NCBI GenBank assembly: GCA_041391925.1
Contig: JAWKNA010000010.1
Span: 1-64,000 of the forward strand
From: JBPOFM01 sp041391925
Lineage (GTDB): Bacteria; Bacteroidota; Bacteroidia; Flavobacteriales; Flavobacteriaceae
Length of the DNA: 64,000 bases
Reading direction: 5' to 3'
The notes below the pieces were generated by a model. The model saw only the letters and a list, made by a program, of their open reading frames with translations. It was not told where the DNA came from and made no database searches. The position numbers were made by a program, and so were the translations under genes. Within the stretch, counting starts at the first letter, position 1. Each line of letters starts with the position of its first letter. Below are positions 62,542 to 64,000 of the stretch, piece after piece.

Positions 62542-63354
62542 TCACAACATCTTAATCAATTCCTTAAACAATGTAATCATCTGCGGTTCTGCCTTTTCGG
62601 CCATCGCGATGATTTCGGCAATGTCCACAGGTTTTAGATTATCTGGGTCGCATTCATCGGTCAAAACTGACACGGCGGCTGCTTTTAAACCCAAATGATT
62701 GGCAACAATGATTTCAGGAACCGTACTCATCCCAACAGCATCGGCGCCTATTATTTTCAACATTCGATATTCGGCTCTCGTTTCCAATTGAGGCCCAACT
62801 AAGGATGCGTACACGCCTTTGTGAAGTGTAATGTCGTGGGTTTTGGCAATCTGTTCAAATTTTGAATTGATGTCCGCATCATAAGGTTGGCTCATATCCG
62901 TAAAGCGTTCGCCCAAATGTTCCACACCTTTAAATGCCAAAGGCGAGCTGCCCTGTAAATTGATATGGTCGTCAATTAACATCAATTCGCCCTTTTTGAA
63001 GGTTGGATTGATGGCACCAGAAGCGTTGGAAACCAACAGCGTATGAATTCCCAATTTTTCCATGATACGAACTGGATACGTCACATCTTGTAGTGAATAG
63101 CCTTCATAAATGTGAAATCGTCCTTGCATCACGATGACTTTTTTATCTTCGAGAATGCCATAAATCAATTTGCCTTTATGAAATTCAACGGTCGCTGTTG
63201 GAAAGTTGGGTATGTGATTATAGCTAACTTCATGAAGAATTTCAACTTCATTAATCAATTGTCCCAGGCCAGTGCCTAAAATGATACCTATTTCGGGGGT
63301 TTCAAAGCCTTTTTCTTGTAAATACTCGGTGGTTTCTGTGATAAATTTAATCAT
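62542..63354 (-). CDS. Purine-nucleoside phosphorylase, trimeric type
   Basis: A 270-residue cytoplasmic enzyme that splits purine nucleosides with phosphate to base and ribose-1-phosphate. Seen: IILGTGLG phosphate loop, MQGRFHIYEGY, VSNASGAIN, VGPQLETRAEYR and VGMSTVPE. The base-binding position that is Asn in human PNP is Asp here (D233 in VLTDECDP), as in methylthioadenosine phosphorylase. It overlaps the upstream TIGR04282-type gene by 8 bases. Phosphorylases of this kind occur in arsenosugar clusters, where they may remove adenine from an arsenylated nucleoside. Confidence 0.92.
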   Translation of the reverse strand: MIKFITETTEYLQEKGFETPEIGIILGTGLGQLINEVEILHEVSYNHIPNFPTATVEFHKGKLIYGILEDKKVIVMQGRFHIYEGYSLQDVTYPVRIMEKLGIHTLLVSNASGAINPTFKKGELMLIDDHINLQGSSPLAFKGVEHLGERFTDMSQPYDADINSKFEQIAKTHDITLHKGVYASLVGPQLETRAEYRMLKIIGADAVGMSTVPEIIVANHLGLKAAAVSVLTDECDPDNLKPVDIAEIIAMAEKAEPQMITLFKELIKML

Positions 63355-63982
63355 GTATGGTGTAATATTTGGTTAGTTCGGTATAATGTTGCATATCCTC
63401 AAAGGTATCGATATCATTCAACTCTTTCAACAAATGAACTTTACTATGTTGAAGGTCGTTGAGGGTGTGTTTTAATACCGTCGAAGTTCCCCATTCTTTG
63501 TTTTCAAAAATGTGATGGTACAAATGTTTCATTCCCAAAAGATAATAGCCACCATCTTTTGCAGGACCTATGACGATGTCATTAAAATCGAGTTTTGCAA
63601 ACGCATCGTTGACCAGTTCCGCATCCAAATCCAAAAGGTCACTGCCAATAATGGCAACTTTTTCGTAATCCATTTCCAGCAATTCGGTAAAGGCATGTTG
63701 CATGCGTTCGCCTAAATCGGTTCCTTTTTGCAACTTCTTCTTAAAAAATGTAGTGTCCCATTGGTCTTCCCGTTTGATGTTTTCAGAATAGAATACATAT
63801 CTATCTGCTTTGACATTCTTTGAAATGGCAGCAGTATGATTTAAGAGAAATTTGTAGACTTCAAGGGCATTTTCATCGCCAATGGACTTTGCCAGGCGCG
63901 TTTTGCACTTTCCCAATTCAGGATTTCGTGTAAAAATTATCAATGCTTTTTTGGAGGTTGGAAAATGAAAATCGAGACTCAT
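63347..63982 (-). CDS. TIGR04282/DUF2064-family glycosyltransferase
   Basis: A 211-residue nucleotidyl- or glycosyltransferase-fold protein. The N-terminus has LIIFTRNPELGKCKTRLAKSIG, which binds nucleotide. The metal motif is IIGSDLLDLD, and GPAKDGGYYLLGMK is the family signature. This family is encoded next to arsenosugar radical SAM genes in many bacteria. The start codon is inside the window with 18 bases to spare, and it may be preceded by further operon genes outside. The 8-base overlap with the phosphorylase suggests sequential steps. Confidence 0.92.
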   Translation of the reverse strand: MSLDFHFPTSKKALIIFTRNPELGKCKTRLAKSIGDENALEVYKFLLNHTAAISKNVKADRYVFYSENIKREDQWDTTFFKKKLQKGTDLGERMQHAFTELLEMDYEKVAIIGSDLLDLDAELVNDAFAKLDFNDIVIGPAKDGGYYLLGMKHLYHHIFENKEWGTSTVLKHTLNDLQHSKVHLLKELNDIDTFEDMQHYTELTKYYTIHD

Positions 63983-64000
63983 TTCATTGTCACCATCTGT

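Noticed and set aside
1..64000. tRNA, rRNA, insertion sequences, prophage genes
   Set aside because: No cloverleaf-like sequence, rRNA, transposase or integrase motif, or phage structural gene was seen in any part of the window.

Overview
The window is low-GC, gene-dense DNA from a marine-type member of the Bacteroidota, most likely family Flavobacteriaceae. Four things point there: a SusC/SusD starch locus, a C-terminal type IX secretion sorting domain (1389-4265), TAnnTTTG-like promoter boxes with few Shine-Dalgarno sites, and a bacterial mevalonate pathway. No rRNA, tRNA, insertion sequence, prophage or CRISPR array was seen.

Region 1 (1-24.9 kb) starts with the tail of a putative secreted protein and is then a complete alpha-glucan utilisation locus. 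On the minus strand lie susC, susD, two SusE/F-type lipoproteins and a T9SS-secreted GH13 amylase. On the plus strand lie a LacI-type regulator, an MFS sugar importer, beta-phosphoglucomutase, GH65 maltose phosphorylase, a GH13 enzyme, a lipoprotein esterase, a GH31 alpha-glucosidase and a lipoprotein GH13 amylase. Starch would be bound and cut at the surface, maltodextrins trimmed in the periplasm, and maltose imported and split phosphorolytically. A perfect LacI-type palindrome lies between susC and the regulator. The importer leader carries competing hairpins.

Region 2 (24.9-37.8 kb) holds a GAF protein that converges on an HD-domain protein with a Pycsar-effector-like membrane module. Next is a redox-defence run (msrB, msrA, hydrolase-OsmC fusion, egtB, egtD). 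It ends with a 1242-residue fusion of metallophosphoesterase, a kinase-like segment and an Omp85-type barrel.

Region 3 (37.8-49.5 kb) is mostly metabolic: thioesterase, glycerophosphodiesterase, YhiN-type flavoprotein and a mevalonate/prenyl operon. A four-helix-bundle gene flanked by inverted repeats interrupts that operon. A pseudouridine-synthase-like protein that has lost its catalytic residues follows, then a polyamine operon (arginine decarboxylase, agmatinase, deoxyhypusine-synthase-like protein).

Region 4 (49.6-64 kb) is rich in glycosyltransferases and ends, on the minus strand, in genes of the kinds found beside arsenosugar genes: a TIGR04282-type and a TIGR04283-type glycosyltransferase, a purine nucleoside phosphorylase, a DUF547 protein and a sterol-desaturase-like enzyme. 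The TIGR04283-type gene carries a one-base frameshift. The arsenic-specific genes themselves (arsS, arsM) are not inside the window. If present they would lie beyond the right edge.
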